From Smittia aterrima (taxonomy: Eukaryota; Arthropoda; Insecta; Diptera; Chironomidae), in NCBI GenBank assembly GCA_033063855.1, contig CP093831.1, forward strand, positions 10,106,001-10,170,000: 64,000 bases of DNA, given 5' to 3'. A program made the translations under genes and the position numbers. Every line of letters starts with the position of its first letter. The stretch's first letter is position 1. The notes beneath the pieces are model-generated. The model saw only the letters and a program-made list of their open reading frames with translations, was not told the origin of the DNA and made no database searches. Positions 32,683 to 44,897 of the stretch are shown here, piece after piece.

Positions 32683-34386
32683 TTTTATAATCTTCACGAG
32701 TCGAAGCACGAATTCGATGAAAATGACAATTTACCACTAATTTCGCGTTTCTCGCGTTGTTTTCGTAGACTTGAATACAAATTTCAATGGTCGCGGCTAC
32801 TCCGCACTTTTGTTAATCATTTCATGCACCGCGGATGACTTTTAATTGATGCAAAACACTTTTTTTGACAGTAAGTTTACAAAAGAACTCGACGATTTTA
32901 TCCCGCAAATTATTGATATCTCCATCTCTCTCTCTCACACTCTCTTTCTCTCAATTTCTCTTTGAATTTTCTCACAAAAACGTTACAAATGAAACAAGTA
33001 AGACAGCAGTTTGGGAACGAACTTACTTTGGGCTTTTTTTCATCAGCTCTAATCCATTTTTAAGTTACTTGTAAACGTTTAGTCCAAACCGGAGTTATTA
33101 ATATTTGTCCATCTCAGAACTCACTGGTCTCAATCACCACTGAAACCAAAAATCGCTGACTGTCTTCGTTTTCTAGAGAAGTCGTTTTCAGACGGACAAC
33201 AGACACCAAACCGGCCCCATATAGGCATCCTTCGGAGAAAAAGCCTCAAAACTCTATAGCAGATTTCACAAAGGGATCCCATCAACAGCCTCGAACTTTA
33301 TAGCTAATTTATAGCAACGGTCGTTAGACCCGAAAACATGGAAAAGCGATTTTCTCGTTAATTAAGAGACATCTCGAAACGTATTTTGCATATTTACGTA
33401 ACCTTTCAAACAAGTTACAAAAAATACATAAATTTTATTTTAAATTTCTTTTTACTTCCAAAATAACTTTGCTGAGATATTAAAAAGTAGAATTGAGGCA
33501 CAGCAAAGAATAAAAGATTTTCAATAACTTTTCTGGATGATCAGAGATAACCAGAATGTTTTGTTGTCAATTAAATGAACGAAATTTCCTTTCTAGACTA
33601 TCAAAACAAAATATCAAATTCTTTTGATTAAACTGCTCTGACATTCTTTTCATATTTCTTATGATAACTCCCCCACGAAGCTAAAATCGCAAAAAATATC
33701 TAAGAATAAATCAAAAGGAGGAATGAGGTGTTTAGCCGGCTAAAAGTTTTCTTTTATACAAACGATGTGTCAATTAAGTTTCCACTTGAGCTTTCAAAAA
33801 GCCTTGTAACATTTTCTCTTTATTCTCTTTAGCTTATTAAGCTGTAACTCGCTTTCGACTCGATGTGCTGAGTTTGGCAAAGGGATTTCTAGGTCATGTT
33901 AAAACTAGCGAGGAAACGCAAACCCTCCCATGAAGCTTACAGTGCCAACAGCATTCGGTGCCTTCCGGCTTCTTCCCATACCCAAAAATCGTGAAAACTG
34001 TGCTTACGTCATGGAAACTCTCATCTTCGTGCCAAAAAATCGTGAGATTTATTTTCGTTAATTTTTTTGTTCCGTGCGTTCGAATCAGTTTAATATTTTT
34101 CCTCCCAGGAGCGAGAGCGATTTTCAGTTTTCCCGGTGAAATTTATTTCAAATTAACGCGAATGTGAGTGATTGCTTCCGATTATTTCCTTAATTTACTT
34201 AATTGCTGAAGGTAATTCTGATAGCCACTCGTTTCTAAACATCGAAATGATGTAACTTGCATTTTGTTTTTCCGAATTCATCTTTTTCGGAGCAACTAAA
34301 AATATAAAAATAATTCGTGAGATTAACACAACGCAACATGTGTCTGAGAGATTTACATTTTCTTCTCTTTAATTTTATTCGCAGAC
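32683..34386. other. Intergenic region with promoters of yem and the SMYD gene
   Basis: No coding gene seen. It contains a pyrimidine-rich tract (tctctctctctcacactctc, about 32925-32965) and the yem 5' region. A probable non-coding first exon of the SMYD gene ends at 34163 before GTGAGTG, with its acceptor at 34381-34384. Confidence 0.55.
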
Positions 34387-36011
34387 ATGAGTTTCAGGCC
34401 AATAAAATCTAATGAAAGAGCTGAAGCTTTAAGAGTGAAAGGATGCCAAGCGTTACAAAAAGGAGAGCTTTACGAAGCATTGTTAAAGTTGAATAAAAGT
34501 TTGTGCATCGCTGAGCATTCGAGTGAAACGAGTGCAATGATTTTCGCTAATCGCGCGGAAGTATACTTTAAACTTAATTTATTTGACAATTGCTTGAATA
34601 ATATTGAGTTGAGCGATGAAGATTTACTGCCACCAAAGACAAAAGAATTTCTTGTTGATTTAAAAAAGAAAACTTTGACAAACATCAACGGAGCGAAAAC
34701 GAAACCAGAGAATCCTTGGGAATTTTTCAAATTATCTCATCCCTCAAATCCAAAACTGCCTCATGTTATCGACAGCCTTGAAGTGAAATGTGATAAAAAA
34801 TTCGGACGATACATAATTACTAATCAAGATTTAAAAGTTGGCGACATTTTAGCTATCGAGAAACCATTTTTCAAAATTCTTAAAACTGATCCGGATGACG
34901 ACGAATATCCGGAATCAAATCTTTACCAATATTGCGCCAATTGCCTGAACGATAACTTAATGGATTTAATTCCATGCCCAACGTGCCTCCTAACGATGTT
35001 TTGCTCACCTGCTTGTCTTTACACAGCCCGCAAGGGCTTTCATCAGTACGAGTGCCAAATTCTAACTCTTTTAAATGAAACTGGGAATTGGCGAATGAGT
35101 TTAAGAAGTTTCTTCGACGCTCTAACAATTTGCAACGGAGATATTGAGCAACTTAAGACTTTGATGAGCGAAGCCGATGAAACATCGCCAACTGTCTTCA
35201 ACTTTGACTTTAGCAATCTTAAGAATGTGAACAACGCAAAGAATCAACTTCGCTGCATGTTATCATTGGAGAGAAAAGTTTCGGTTAAAGTAAGAGACTT
35301 TAGCAGCATTTTTCATCATCAACCGAAACTCGCGGAAATGTGGTCGACTCACAGCGAATTCATCAATTTATTTCTCGAGAGAATGATGCAAATCGAAATC
35401 CTAAACTTCCATGGAATAAAAGGAAGGTCGTTAAATAGAAATCAACCATGTCGGAGTTCCTTGGGCGACGGCGGATACATTTTTTGTTCACTTATCAATC
35501 ACTCTTGCTGCCCAAACACGATGAGAATAGTTGTCGACAATCGAATGGTTTTAATAGTTGAAAAACCTGTTAAAAAGGGTGAACAAATATTTGATTGCTA
35601 CATTGGGTAAGTTAGTTAATTTTACAAATGAAAATGTAATTAACTTTTTAAATTTTTAGTGATAGCTTTTACTTGAAATCGAAGAAGAATCGTCGCGAGG
35701 AACTCTTGGATTATCAGTTCCTCTGCGAATGCGATGCCTGTGAAAACGATTTTCCTGATTTAATGACTGGAGAGCTTCCAACTGTTGACAAGGGTCTTCA
35801 CTTAATTGTTGTTCAAGCTTACCGTGACCTACGAAACCCAACAAAAATTCTAACACCAGAACTTGCAAAAGAACTTGCCGTGAAATATTCCAAATTGTTG
35901 GAGAAAAACTATCACGAGAAGAGCTATCCTTCAAGAGAGTTAGTCTTGCTTCAGCTTTGCATAGTCAAATGTTTCTTAGCAGCATGCAAAAGTTCAACAA
36001 ACTTTCCTTGA
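34387..36011 (+). CDS. SMYD4-like SET and MYND domain protein
   Basis: Exons 34387-35606 and 35660-36011 give 523 residues. SMYD proteins are lysine methyltransferases; SMYD4 types carry an N-terminal TPR. TPR helices occupy residues about 8-100 (GCQALQKGELYEALLKLNKS; ANRAEVYFKL). The first part of the split SET domain follows (KFGRYIITNQDLKVGDILAIE). The MYND finger is CANCLNDNLMDLIPCPTC with FCSPACLYTARKGFHQYEC. The SET core has NHSCCPNT, and the post-SET Cys cluster is CECDAC. No C-terminal TPR array is evident, so the protein is shorter than vertebrate SMYD4. The ATG follows two bases after an AG acceptor, indicating an upstream non-coding exon. Confidence 0.88.
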
Positions 36012-36145
36012 ATGAGATGATTCCTTTTAAATTTAAAAATACTTTCGTCATTTGTTTAGATCAGAAAATGTTCGCTTATCAGTTTATTACAAATCAAAGT
36101 AATTAAATTTAAATAAAATATTATGAAAATGTTATGTTTTCTTCT

Positions 36146-37445
36146 TTAATTGGCTCGTCTCTTGATTGAAATTTTTCCGCTGCTCAGCTGATGCAAGTAG
36201 ATTCTAAATTTGCTGTTGTCACTTGCGCGCTTTACCATAATAACATCGTTATTGACAATTGCTGAGATGTTGGCGGAAAACTTTGAGACTTCATTGCCTT
36301 CTACAAAAACGGCTTGTCCACGATGGAACCACCGGCGCTCGTACAAAAGCTTTCCGTCCTCGATACGAGTATCAACGTGATTTGAATCGTTATGGTTGTT
36401 GCCATAACCCATCATCAATGAATTGTTCATTGAGTTGTTGTTAAGCATCGTTGAATTTTGCGAGTAACGGACGTTTCCCATTGATTTTCCCCGTGAGATA
36501 AGCTTGAGATCATAATCGATTTCCTTTTCATCAAGCAACAAAACGAGCCCTGAAACAGGACCAGCTCCTGGCTTTCTTCGCTTCTCTGTTACAGGAACGG
36601 GATCGTTGGGACGACGACGAAGCTTACGAGTAATTGTTTGACGCAATTCACCCGATTCAATTATTTCCATGCTGGTTCGTTCTGATTCAATCAACTTTTT
36701 TTTATCTTCAAAGTCAGCAAGAAGATTTTCCTTCAGATCTGACTTCTTCTCTTCATATTCTTTCACCGCTGCATTCTTCTCAAGAATATAATCTTTCTCG
36801 ACACATTCAATAAGGTAATCTCGGAAGTAGCTGTTGAGTCGTACACGTTCATGGTATTGACGTTCGAGTTGTTTGTGACGTCGAAGAAGTTCTGGATGAA
36901 CCCCTCCAGTTATGTCTTCTAGCTGTCTCCTCAAATTAGCTAGTTTCTCTTGATAAACCCTAAAGAGAAATTTTAATTTACAATCAGAAGTAAAGCACAA
37001 GGTTAGAGTCTTCTCACTGTTCTTTAATTTCCACTGGCTCGTCGATCCGATGGCTTGGCTCCTCAGTTTCGGATGCATCCTCAGTATCTAAGAAGGTGCG
37101 AGATTGACACAAATACGATTAGCTTTATTCACTAGCATCATCTCAATCTTTCATATTCATCGACGAAAAGCTCATTTAAATCATGCCAAAAAGTTTCCCA
37201 ACCACCTCAACTAAAAAAAATAGAAAAACTGCTCTACCTGTTCTAGAATTAGAACCTGCATAACGAAAAACATAAAATTAGAGCGACGAAAGGCAAATTA
37301 TGAATATAAAATCAAAACACAAATCTACAGAAAACATAAACAAACCTTCTTCACTTCCATCTGAAAAACTATCTGCTGTTTTCATTTCGTAGTCTTCATT
37401 GTAGCTAGAGTCGTCGTATCGGTTATTGTGCGATAGAAACGACAT
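36146..37445 (-). CDS. Sds3: Sds3, SIN3 histone deacetylase complex subunit
   Basis: Exons 37346-37445, an 18-nt microexon 37238-37255, 37018-37087 and 36146-36959 give 333 residues. Sds3 scaffolds the SIN3/HDAC corepressor. An acidic N-terminus (DDSSYNEDYEM, EDASETEE) leads to the Sds3 coiled coil, residues about 63-160 (VYQEKLANLRRQLE; NAAVKEYEEKKSDLKENLLA; DFEDKKKLIESERTSMEI). Next comes the diagnostic TRKLRRRPNDPVPVTEKRRK. The C-terminal capped domain has TRIEDGKLLYERRWFHRGQA and ASDNSKFRIYLHQL. An Asn/Ser/Met-rich insert (NNNSMNNSLMMGYGNNHN) is specific to this lineage. All joins keep frame with or without the microexon. Confidence 0.92.
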
Positions 37446-37642
37446 TTTAACTTCACTAATTCGGTCTGGGTAGTTTTATAAGTTCAATTTTTTAAAGGAG
37501 CATTACCCACTTCTTCCATTTTTTTATGAATTGTGTCAGACGGACATTCACGAACAAAGTAAAATATTAAAACCGATTCGTTTTGTTACGAACATTTTAT
37601 TTAAATCTCCTTCTCAACGTCTCTGGTCTTACAATTCGCTCT

Positions 37643-40299
37643 TTATTTAGTAAATCTTTTTTGTTGGCGTAATCGATAGATGTCATGAGTTGGGGGAGCT
37701 GTTGCATTCTCATCATCAGAATCGTCACCGCCGCCAGGAAGTAATCTTCGTCGTTTAACACCTTCATTCGTGTACTGACTGTCATCCACAATCCAGTGAA
37801 CTGATTTAGCGAGGTCGAAGAGTTTCGTATCCATTCCGTTGTCTGTTGCAAGAACTGGAGCTAAAAGAAATATTTTAATTAATTTATTTCTAAATTTTTG
37901 ACATAATTTCTTACCATCAATCTTGATTCTGTTGAAGACATCAATCAATTTATCAAGAGAAACGAAAGGTCCACGGAAGCAAGTCGGAGGTGGAAGTGTA
38001 GCACAAAGTGCTGCGAGTGCTGGCGGTTGAGGGAAGCTGCCACCGCCCATTGGATGTTCACCTGGATAAGCATTCGATTTCGGTTTAAATGGAATCATTT
38101 GCGAGAAATCTGGACGTGGCAAGATTTTCTGTGAATCGTCGCCATCGTCTTGAGCTTGATGTGACGTTTTGGTTCCTCCGATGTAAGCTGAGATGTCGTG
38201 ATATCCGATTGAACGAAGCTCAGATGATGAACATGGAAACAAATCGAGGAACTTGTAACGATCGATAAGCTGAGCAGTCTCTTTGCCTTCATATTCCTTT
38301 AAGTTTTCGAGCACAGAACTACGACGACGTTCAACTTTTACAATCGAAGTCAAATCGCCAATGTTTGACTCGAACTCCAAGAATTTGTTCCAAACTTCAA
38401 CAGACAATTGATTTGTTAATCCACCGGACGACAAAACACGTTCAAAGAGAACTCGAGTATTGTTATCTTCGTTGAGATGCGAAAGATAATCGATGTAACA
38501 CATAACATACTCGGGACTTCCTCCAAATCTTTTAAGTCCCAATTCAAAAATACGAAAAGCAATATCTTTGTCTTTGCTGCAATAATATTCCATGAGAGCA
38601 GCAGCAACAAAAACATGATATCGTGAACGAATATCTTCTCGAGCTTTCTTGAAAACTGCTCGAGCAGATTTAATTCCCTCAGCACGACGCGTGAACTTCA
38701 TGTACTGCACATAAGCCTAAAAATTTATTTCGTTAGTAATGAAATAAGTTTTGTGGAGGCTGAAACTCACCAATGTCGGATCGATTTCTGGAATAGCCAG
38801 GAATTTGTTGTACATTTGATGAACTTTCTCATGTTTCAAACGACCTTCTTCAAAATCAGCGAATGCAAAGTATAGCAAAGCATTTCGACTCAATACTCCG
38901 CTAATCGCTCGCTCTAGAATACTCGAGACTTCATCGTAAAATATTTTTGCAGCGTTGGTATCCTAACAATGAAAAGAATTATTAGTTTGAAATCATTAAT
39001 GAGACGTTGAAGAGTAAAACACAGTTTGTGAATGCTTTCTGGAAACCTCTGAATAGTCGAACAATATTATTCAAAAGCTTCTCTTATACATTCGTTTGGA
39101 ATAAAGACAACAAAGTTTAAAGTTAAGCAATGATCATCAACAAACGCTGAATTTATTGCGCCAGTCTTTCAATATCACAAAATCAAAAGATTTCACTATC
39201 ACAGATCGATCGGTAATAAAATTAATCTAAACTTCAAGTTTGGCTCCTCTGAAATAAAGTTTAGTGTTCATAGCATTAGGGACAAGAGAGAGAATACGTA
39301 CGGCCTTTTCAGTGAGATGCTTAGCGGTCTGGTCTAGATATTGAGCTGCCATGATCCAGACATCCGGATGATGACTCAAAACGAGCAAGCACTGCTCAGT
39401 TGCGAACATAACTCGTCGTGATACAAGAGCAGTGTCTTCACTTCTTAGAGGATTCTGCTTCTCGAAATTTATGAACTTTCGCCAACATTCAACCTGTTTG
39501 AACTCTTCCTTTGTTAACGTTGGTGGAACTGCTGGTAGATTACGATTGAGTCCTTTTGTCACGTTCTCCAATTCTTTAGCGACTCGACGAGCATTCATGT
39601 AATCGCGAGAGCGTTCCAAACTCATCTTTTCGGAAATCACTGGATTAATGTTGTGCTCAAACTGAATGTATTCTTTCCACAAGACTTCAATGCCGATGAT
39701 TGGTGTGAGAACAGCTTTTTGATAAACTTTACGGATCGCAGTGATTTTTTGGTTCTCTGCGAAACTTCCGATTGGTTCGAAGCTCTTGAGGAATTGAATG
39801 TAGTCAGACCAGATGGAGAATGAATGGAGATCCATGCCAATCTTTTCCAATGCGAAGTCATAGGCTTGTGCAAGTTTTTCTCTGAAAGTTGTTGAATGTA
39901 AATTGTAAACAGATCGAAAGCTTAGAATGATTTGACGACTTACTTGTGAGTGCTCAGTCCTGATTTTGTTTCCTTGACGTACGACAAATAAAGTTTCCAC
40001 AAGTCAATGTTTAGAATCTTTACCAAGCATCGCTGAAATAACTTTTCAACTCGCTCGTAGTTTCTAATTTTCATCTCTTGCTCAATGTAAATCTTCCAGT
40101 AACGAGCAGTTGTTGGGAAAACCGAAATCAAAGCCTCGTAAAGTGATCGAACTTCGTTGATATTTCGACTTTGTGCTTCTCTTAATAAGACGGACCATGA
40201 TTCGATGTCATACTGACGCAGTTCAACGGTTTGCTGTGCACGAACAAGTCTCTCATGACCCCACTCGATATCAATTGTCGCAATTGCGGAATTTGCCAT
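37643..40299 (-). CDS. su(f): Suppressor of forked (CstF-77), mRNA 3'-end processing
   Basis: Exons 39944-40299, 39302-39881, 38771-38962, 37915-38716 and 37643-37860 give 715 residues, against about 717 in human CSTF3. CstF-77 dimerises and bridges CstF-64 and CstF-50 at the GU-rich element downstream of poly(A) sites. HAT repeats fill residues about 20-550 (ESWSVLLREAQSRNINEVRSLYE; SIWSDYIQFLKSF; NALLYFAFADFEE; LSVEVWNKFLEFE). The C-terminal part has RPDFSQMIPFKP, the Pro-rich segment before PPPTCFRGPFV, and the end DIYRLRQQKRFTK. The intron after residue 312 can be read through and holds a poly(A) signal. It is head-to-head with HisRS, with about 440 bp between start codons. Confidence 0.95.
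39152..39157 (-). terminator. Candidate intronic poly(A) signal of su(f)
   Basis: AATAAA on the minus strand within intron 2 (38963-39301), 70 bp after the stop of the read-through frame (39227) and followed by a U/G-rich stretch (TTTGTTGTC). In Drosophila, su(f) limits its own expression by polyadenylation inside an intron, giving a truncated mRNA. Use here is inferred. Confidence 0.5.
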
Positions 40300-40743
40300 T
40301 TTTGTTGTTTACAAATCAAGCCGGATCGAAATTAAAGAATGTACAGAATGATTTTCACTTCAACTTAAACTTCTGTCGATGTGTCATTAACTTCCTTAAC
40401 TAAATAAAATGTTTTCGAGTATTTAAAGCGTCTAAGAACTTAGAAAATCAAAATTTACTTTTTCACGTGAAATATTTTCAATCGGTTGTTAACAATGTCT
40501 TCTAGAATAAGAAAGCCTGGAAAGTTTCCTTTCCAAATTATTCATAAAGTTTTCATTGAATTTAGTTAATAATTCAAAGCTCATATCAAAAATCAAGCTT
40601 CAATTTGAAGTTTTCAAATTATTTCAAGAAGAATTCATTTCGTCAGCACTTTCCATTTTAGAAGACATTGGTCGAATCGGTAAAATATTCCGAACGTAGG
40701 AAAATCTGTAGATCAGCATTTAAATTATTCTAGAAGGCTTATT

Positions 40744-42725
40744 ATGACTGATAACAAAGAGCAATTGCAAGAAGAGATCAAGGTTCAGGGCGAGGTTGTC
40801 AGGAAATTAAAGGCAGCAAAGGAATCTAAGGCAAAAGTGAGTAATCGAGTTGGCTGATGAAATTTCGATAAAATTTGAAGAATTCAATTATCGTGTGTAG
40901 CTGACACTATTGAATAATCAAAGGGACGATCTCATATTATAAGATCTCTTTGAAAAATATTGGAATTTTCTTAAGAAAACAAATGAAAATCAACTTTCCA
41001 AAATTTTTTTGGTTATCCAATCGTAAGCCACGAAACGAGATTTACTCTGGATCTGATTGTCTTGCAATTTGCTTTCTCTCTATTTTCTCATTTACCAAGC
41101 TTCATTGCTGAAAAAAACGATGTTGAAACAGTTATTGAACTTGCGTTCACTTCGAACGTGTCGTTTCATCTCGTCATCGCTTTCGTGTCGAGAATTAGAG
41201 AGAAATAGTCAGAAAATCTTGCAGGTCAGATGCACAATGAATTCTTTATAACAAACATTCTAATAATTGCTTTTATTTCTTCCAGATCGATGTAGAAGTA
41301 GCAAAGTTATTAGCACTCAAGGCAAAGCTCGCCGAGAATGAACCAGCAGTGCCGCAAAAGTTTTCTTTGAAAACTCCAAAAGGAACTCGAGATTACAATC
41401 CACAGCAGATGAGTCTTCGTCAATCTGTCCTCGACAAGATCATTGCTGTTTTCAAGAAGCACGGAGCTGAAACAATCGATACTCCTGTCTTTGAACTGAA
41501 AGAAGTTTTAACAGGAAAATATGGAGAGGACTCTAAGCTAATCTATGATCTAAAAGATCAAGGTGGCGAGATCTTGTCAATGCGTTATGACTTGACAGTC
41601 CCACTTGCTAGATATCTCGCAATGGGCAAAGTCTCGAATATCAAACGATATCACATCGCGAAAGTTTACAGAAGAGACAACCCAGCAATGACTCGCGGAA
41701 GATATCGCGAGTTCTATCAATGTGACTTTGACATTGCTGGCTCTTACGATCCAATGCTTCCGGATGCCGAGTGCGTCAAGGTCGTTACAGAGATTCTCAA
41801 GTCACTTGACATTGGTGACTTCACAATTAAATTGAATCATCGAAAGCTTCTCGACGGGATGTTTGAAGCCTGTGGTGTTCCTGCTGATAAGTTCCGCACA
41901 ATTTGCTCAGCTGTGGATAAACTCGACAAGAGTCCTTGGGCTGACGTCAAGAAGGAAATGATCGACGAGAAAGGATTGGAAGAAAGCGTTGCTGATAAAA
42001 TCGGCGAATATGTTCGACTTTCTGGAAGCCACGATTTAGTTGACCAACTTTTGAATGATGAGAAACTGAAGAAGGTTGCATCGGCTGTAGAAGGACTCGA
42101 AGGAATGAAGCTTCTGCTTAAGTACTGCTCCATTTTCGGTGTCTCTGATAATGTTATCTTTGATTTGAGCCTTGCTCGTGGCCTTGATTACTACACTGGA
42201 GTTATCTACGAAGCCGTTTTGAAGAACGACGAGAAATCTAAGAAGAAGAAAGATGAAGAGACTATCGGCTCTGTCGCTGGTGGTGGACGATACGACAATC
42301 TCGTTGGAATGTTCGATTCTAAGGGTAAACAAGTTCCTTGTGTTGGAGTTTCGATTGGAGTCGAAAGAATCTTTGCAATTCTCGAAGCAAAGAACGCTGC
42401 CGAGAAAACAAAAGTACGAACAAGTAACATCCAAGTTTACGTAGCTTCTGCTCACAAAGGATTACACGAGAAACGACTGGAGATGTTAGCCAAGCTTTGG
42501 GACGCAGATATCAAAGCCGAACATTCTTACAAGTCAAATCCGAAACTTCTCGCTCAACTCCAACATTGCGAAGAAAATCAAATTCCATTTGCATTAGTTC
42601 TTGGAGATGGTGAATTAGAACGTGGCGTTGTGAAGCTACGTGATGTGCAGACTCGTCACGAAGATGAAGTTCCGGTCGATAACTTGGTTGAAGCGATCAA
42701 ATGGAGACTCAGCTCACGATCTTAA
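40744..42725 (+). CDS. HisRS: Histidyl-tRNA synthetase, cytosolic form (and mitochondrial by alternative exon)
   Basis: Exons 40744-40836 and 41286-42725 give 510 residues. A WHEP helix-turn-helix lies at residues about 3-55 (EEIKVQGEVVRKLKAAKESK; VEVAKLLALKAKLAE). The class II core shows motif 1 before GAETIDTPVFE, motif 2 in RGRYREFYQCDFDIAG, and the histidine-binding signatures LARGLDYYTG and AGGGRYDNLVGMF. Motif 3 is VGVSIGVERIF. The C-terminal anticodon-binding domain begins at QVYVASAHKG. A separate first exon in the 449-bp intron replaces the WHEP start with a targeting sequence. Confidence 0.95.
41120..41224 (+). CDS. HisRS: Alternative first exon of HisRS encoding a mitochondrial targeting sequence
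   Basis: ATG at 41120 opens 35 codons (MLKQLLNLRSLRTCRFISSS then LSCREL...), ending at CAG before GTCAGA. It is rich in Leu, Arg and Ser with no acid in the first 24 residues, as in a cleavable matrix signal. The donor phase (0) matches the common acceptor at 41286, so it joins in frame and gives a 514-residue form. Animals often make cytosolic and mitochondrial HisRS from one gene. Confidence 0.72.
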
Positions 42726-43475
42726 TCGAAAGCTGCTAACACAACTCAAGGTTTCCTTAATTCAAATTTAAGTTTAAAGGTTTTCATTTCAAATTTTTGA
42801 TAATAAATCATCTTGCAACATCGAAAATTCTGAAATGTTTCGCTCGATTAACTTTTCAGCTGACGTTAAAAGTTCATTCATGAATCTCAACTGAACTGTG
42901 CGAAATAATTGTTTACAGCTGATACATTCAGCCGACACCAAGGTTAATTAAAATTGATTTATTGGCGAGTAATCCGCGACAAAATTTCGTGTGGCGCTAT
43001 TCGATGGATTGAACATAATTCTGCGTTACAATGTGATAAGCGAAAGAGAACTTTTATTGAAGATTCATCTGCTATCTGCTAAGCTTTCAACACAAAACGA
43101 TGAAAATCTTTTGGTCATTCCTCTTTTAATTTCGCTATGCGTAAGAATTACTCTTGAAAACCCCAAAGAGTCAAAACAACTCAACCATTCGAACGGCGCA
43201 AGTTTGGACACGAAATACAACAATCGGTTCTCGCATCAGTTCCACTTGATCAACAACAGTTCTTTCTGAACCATCAAATGTCTCACGATGACTAAGCTCA
43301 AACTTGTAGTCGATGAATTCGTCACCAGAGAATTACGAGGAAAATATCTTTGCGTTGAAGAATGAAGCAAAAAGCTGTCGATTGCGGAAAGGAAATAATG
43401 CTTCAAACAATTGTTCGATTAAAGCATGGAATCCGTCTGGTGTTTTGCTCGCGCCCACCAAGAATCGCTTCGACG
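42726..43475. other. Intergenic region upstream of the secreted disordered protein gene
   Basis: An open frame at 42991-43269 lacks an ATG, splice support and recognisable content. I see no gene here. Confidence 0.5.
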
Positions 43476-43510
43476 TATAAAAGTGGACAGCGCTGAACGA
43501 CATTCATTAG
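43476..43510 (+). promoter_or_regulatory. TATA-box promoter of the secreted disordered protein gene
   Basis: TATAAAAG at 43476-43483 with an initiator-like cattcatta about 25-30 bp downstream, and the ATG at 43529. Strong TATA boxes in insects mark tissue- or stage-specific genes. Confidence 0.65.
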
Positions 43511-43528
43511 TTTAATCGAATTCGTCGG

Positions 43529-44809
43529 ATGTGGAAGAAGCTCTCAAAAATGAATAAGTCGACTTTTGCTTTAATCCTTGTGATTTGTGTTGTGAAAAAC
43601 TCATTGGCGAAACCGTACGCCAATGACTATCCTTACCAAAAATATTCGTATAATCGGGAAAACTCTCAAAGTGACACGGATGGAACTCGTTATTTGAAAA
43701 ACAACTTGAGAGATAAAGAAGGAAGACTCAAGGTGAACAGTGACAAAGGCTTGAGCTATAATCTCGATTCTGATACGAACGAACATAATTTGAATCAAAT
43801 CAAAAGTGGCGGATCAACTGACAACCTTACGCATGTCCAAGGCGAAGATTTCGAAACAGACAAATCCCACAAACGAAAGCACATCAAGTCGGGCTTTCAA
43901 AATTCGTATCACAAGGACGAAAACGGTTCGAGAAGTTCGTACTACGAAGATTCAGATGATACGGGTGGTAAAACAATCTACGATAAGCGACATGGAACAC
44001 GCGGTGACCAAGCGGACACGACCTACAATGAAGGATTAAAGAATGGAGTGTCGAGAGATAAATATGATGATCGACGAACTGGATATGACAATCGAGATCA
44101 CTTGGATAGACATCAATCGTACGTTGAAGATCAAGGTGAGGTTCATTGAACGTGGAAATATTTGTTGATCGATTAACCGTTTAATTTCCATGAAATTGCG
44201 TCGTATTCAAGGCAAACAACACGGTTACGGTGACAACTATAGAGCAGGCGTTGAAGATCGACTTGAAATTGTGCGTCGCCCTTATTCAGATCATCAAAGC
44301 TATTATCCGAATCAACACGATCACCAGCAACGGTTTCCGTCACGCCTTCCATCTCGAATGCCACTTCGACGATTAGATGATGACTACGATCGTAATCCAC
44401 TCGAACGATACGATGAAGCTAATCATTGGGTAATTTTTAAAGTTATTTTTAAATTTTTTTTTTAAAATATTTTCTAATCTATCAGGGATACAACAATCGG
44501 CTTCCACCTCAAGCAACTGCTCGTCACCAAGATTCTCTTCGAAATACAGATTCTCTTCGCAACACAGATTCTCTTCGCAACACAGATTCTCTTCGTCATC
44601 CAGATCCCATTGGTTCTCAGAACAGAAACTTTGAAACTCGCCGGAAAATTACAATCTTCGAAGATCCCAGAGATGAGTTTGTTGACCCGAAAGTTGATCG
44701 ATTCCATGACAACGGAAATTTCATGACGAGAAGCGAAGTCACGAGACGATTCGATTATGGACCGGCAGGCGATCGGAGTCCAGTGAGACTACGTTACCGA
44801 GGATTGTAA
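43529..44809 (+). CDS. Secreted, highly charged, disordered protein with DSLRNT repeats
   Basis: Exons 43529-44135, 44212-44429 and 44486-44809 give 382 residues. Not recognised. Two in-frame ATGs precede a signal peptide; the second (43550) gives the tighter one, MNKSTFALILVICVVKNSLA. The rest is dominated by Asp, Arg, Asn, Tyr and His with no Cys in the mature part that I can see (KYDDRRTGYDNRDHLDRHQS; PSRLPSRMPLRRLDDDYDR). Exon 3 begins with perfect or near-perfect six-residue repeats DSLRNT, DSLRNT, DSLRNT, DSLRHP. A secretion, extracellular-matrix or cuticle-type role fits the composition and TATA promoter, but is not shown. Confidence 0.72.
44535..44606 (+). repeat. 18-bp coding tandem repeat (DSLRNT)
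   Basis: Four head-to-tail units of gattctcttcg(a/c)aa(t/c)aca; the last is diverged. It lies in exon 3 of the secreted disordered protein and adds whole codons, so length variation would keep frame. Confidence 0.85.
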
Positions 44810-44897
44810 GAATTTATTGTGCAAATTTCAATGATCAACGATTTGATTAAAACTTAAGAATAAAAAGTGGAGGAGCCACAAAAAAAATGTAAAACAA

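Noticed and set aside
32925..32965. tctctctc tract considered as a microsatellite
   Set aside because: Imperfect and short; treated as part of the pyrimidine-rich upstream region.
42991..43269. 93-codon open frame upstream of the secreted disordered protein
   Set aside because: No ATG start, no splice links, no recognisable domain, and it ends before the TATA promoter of the next gene.
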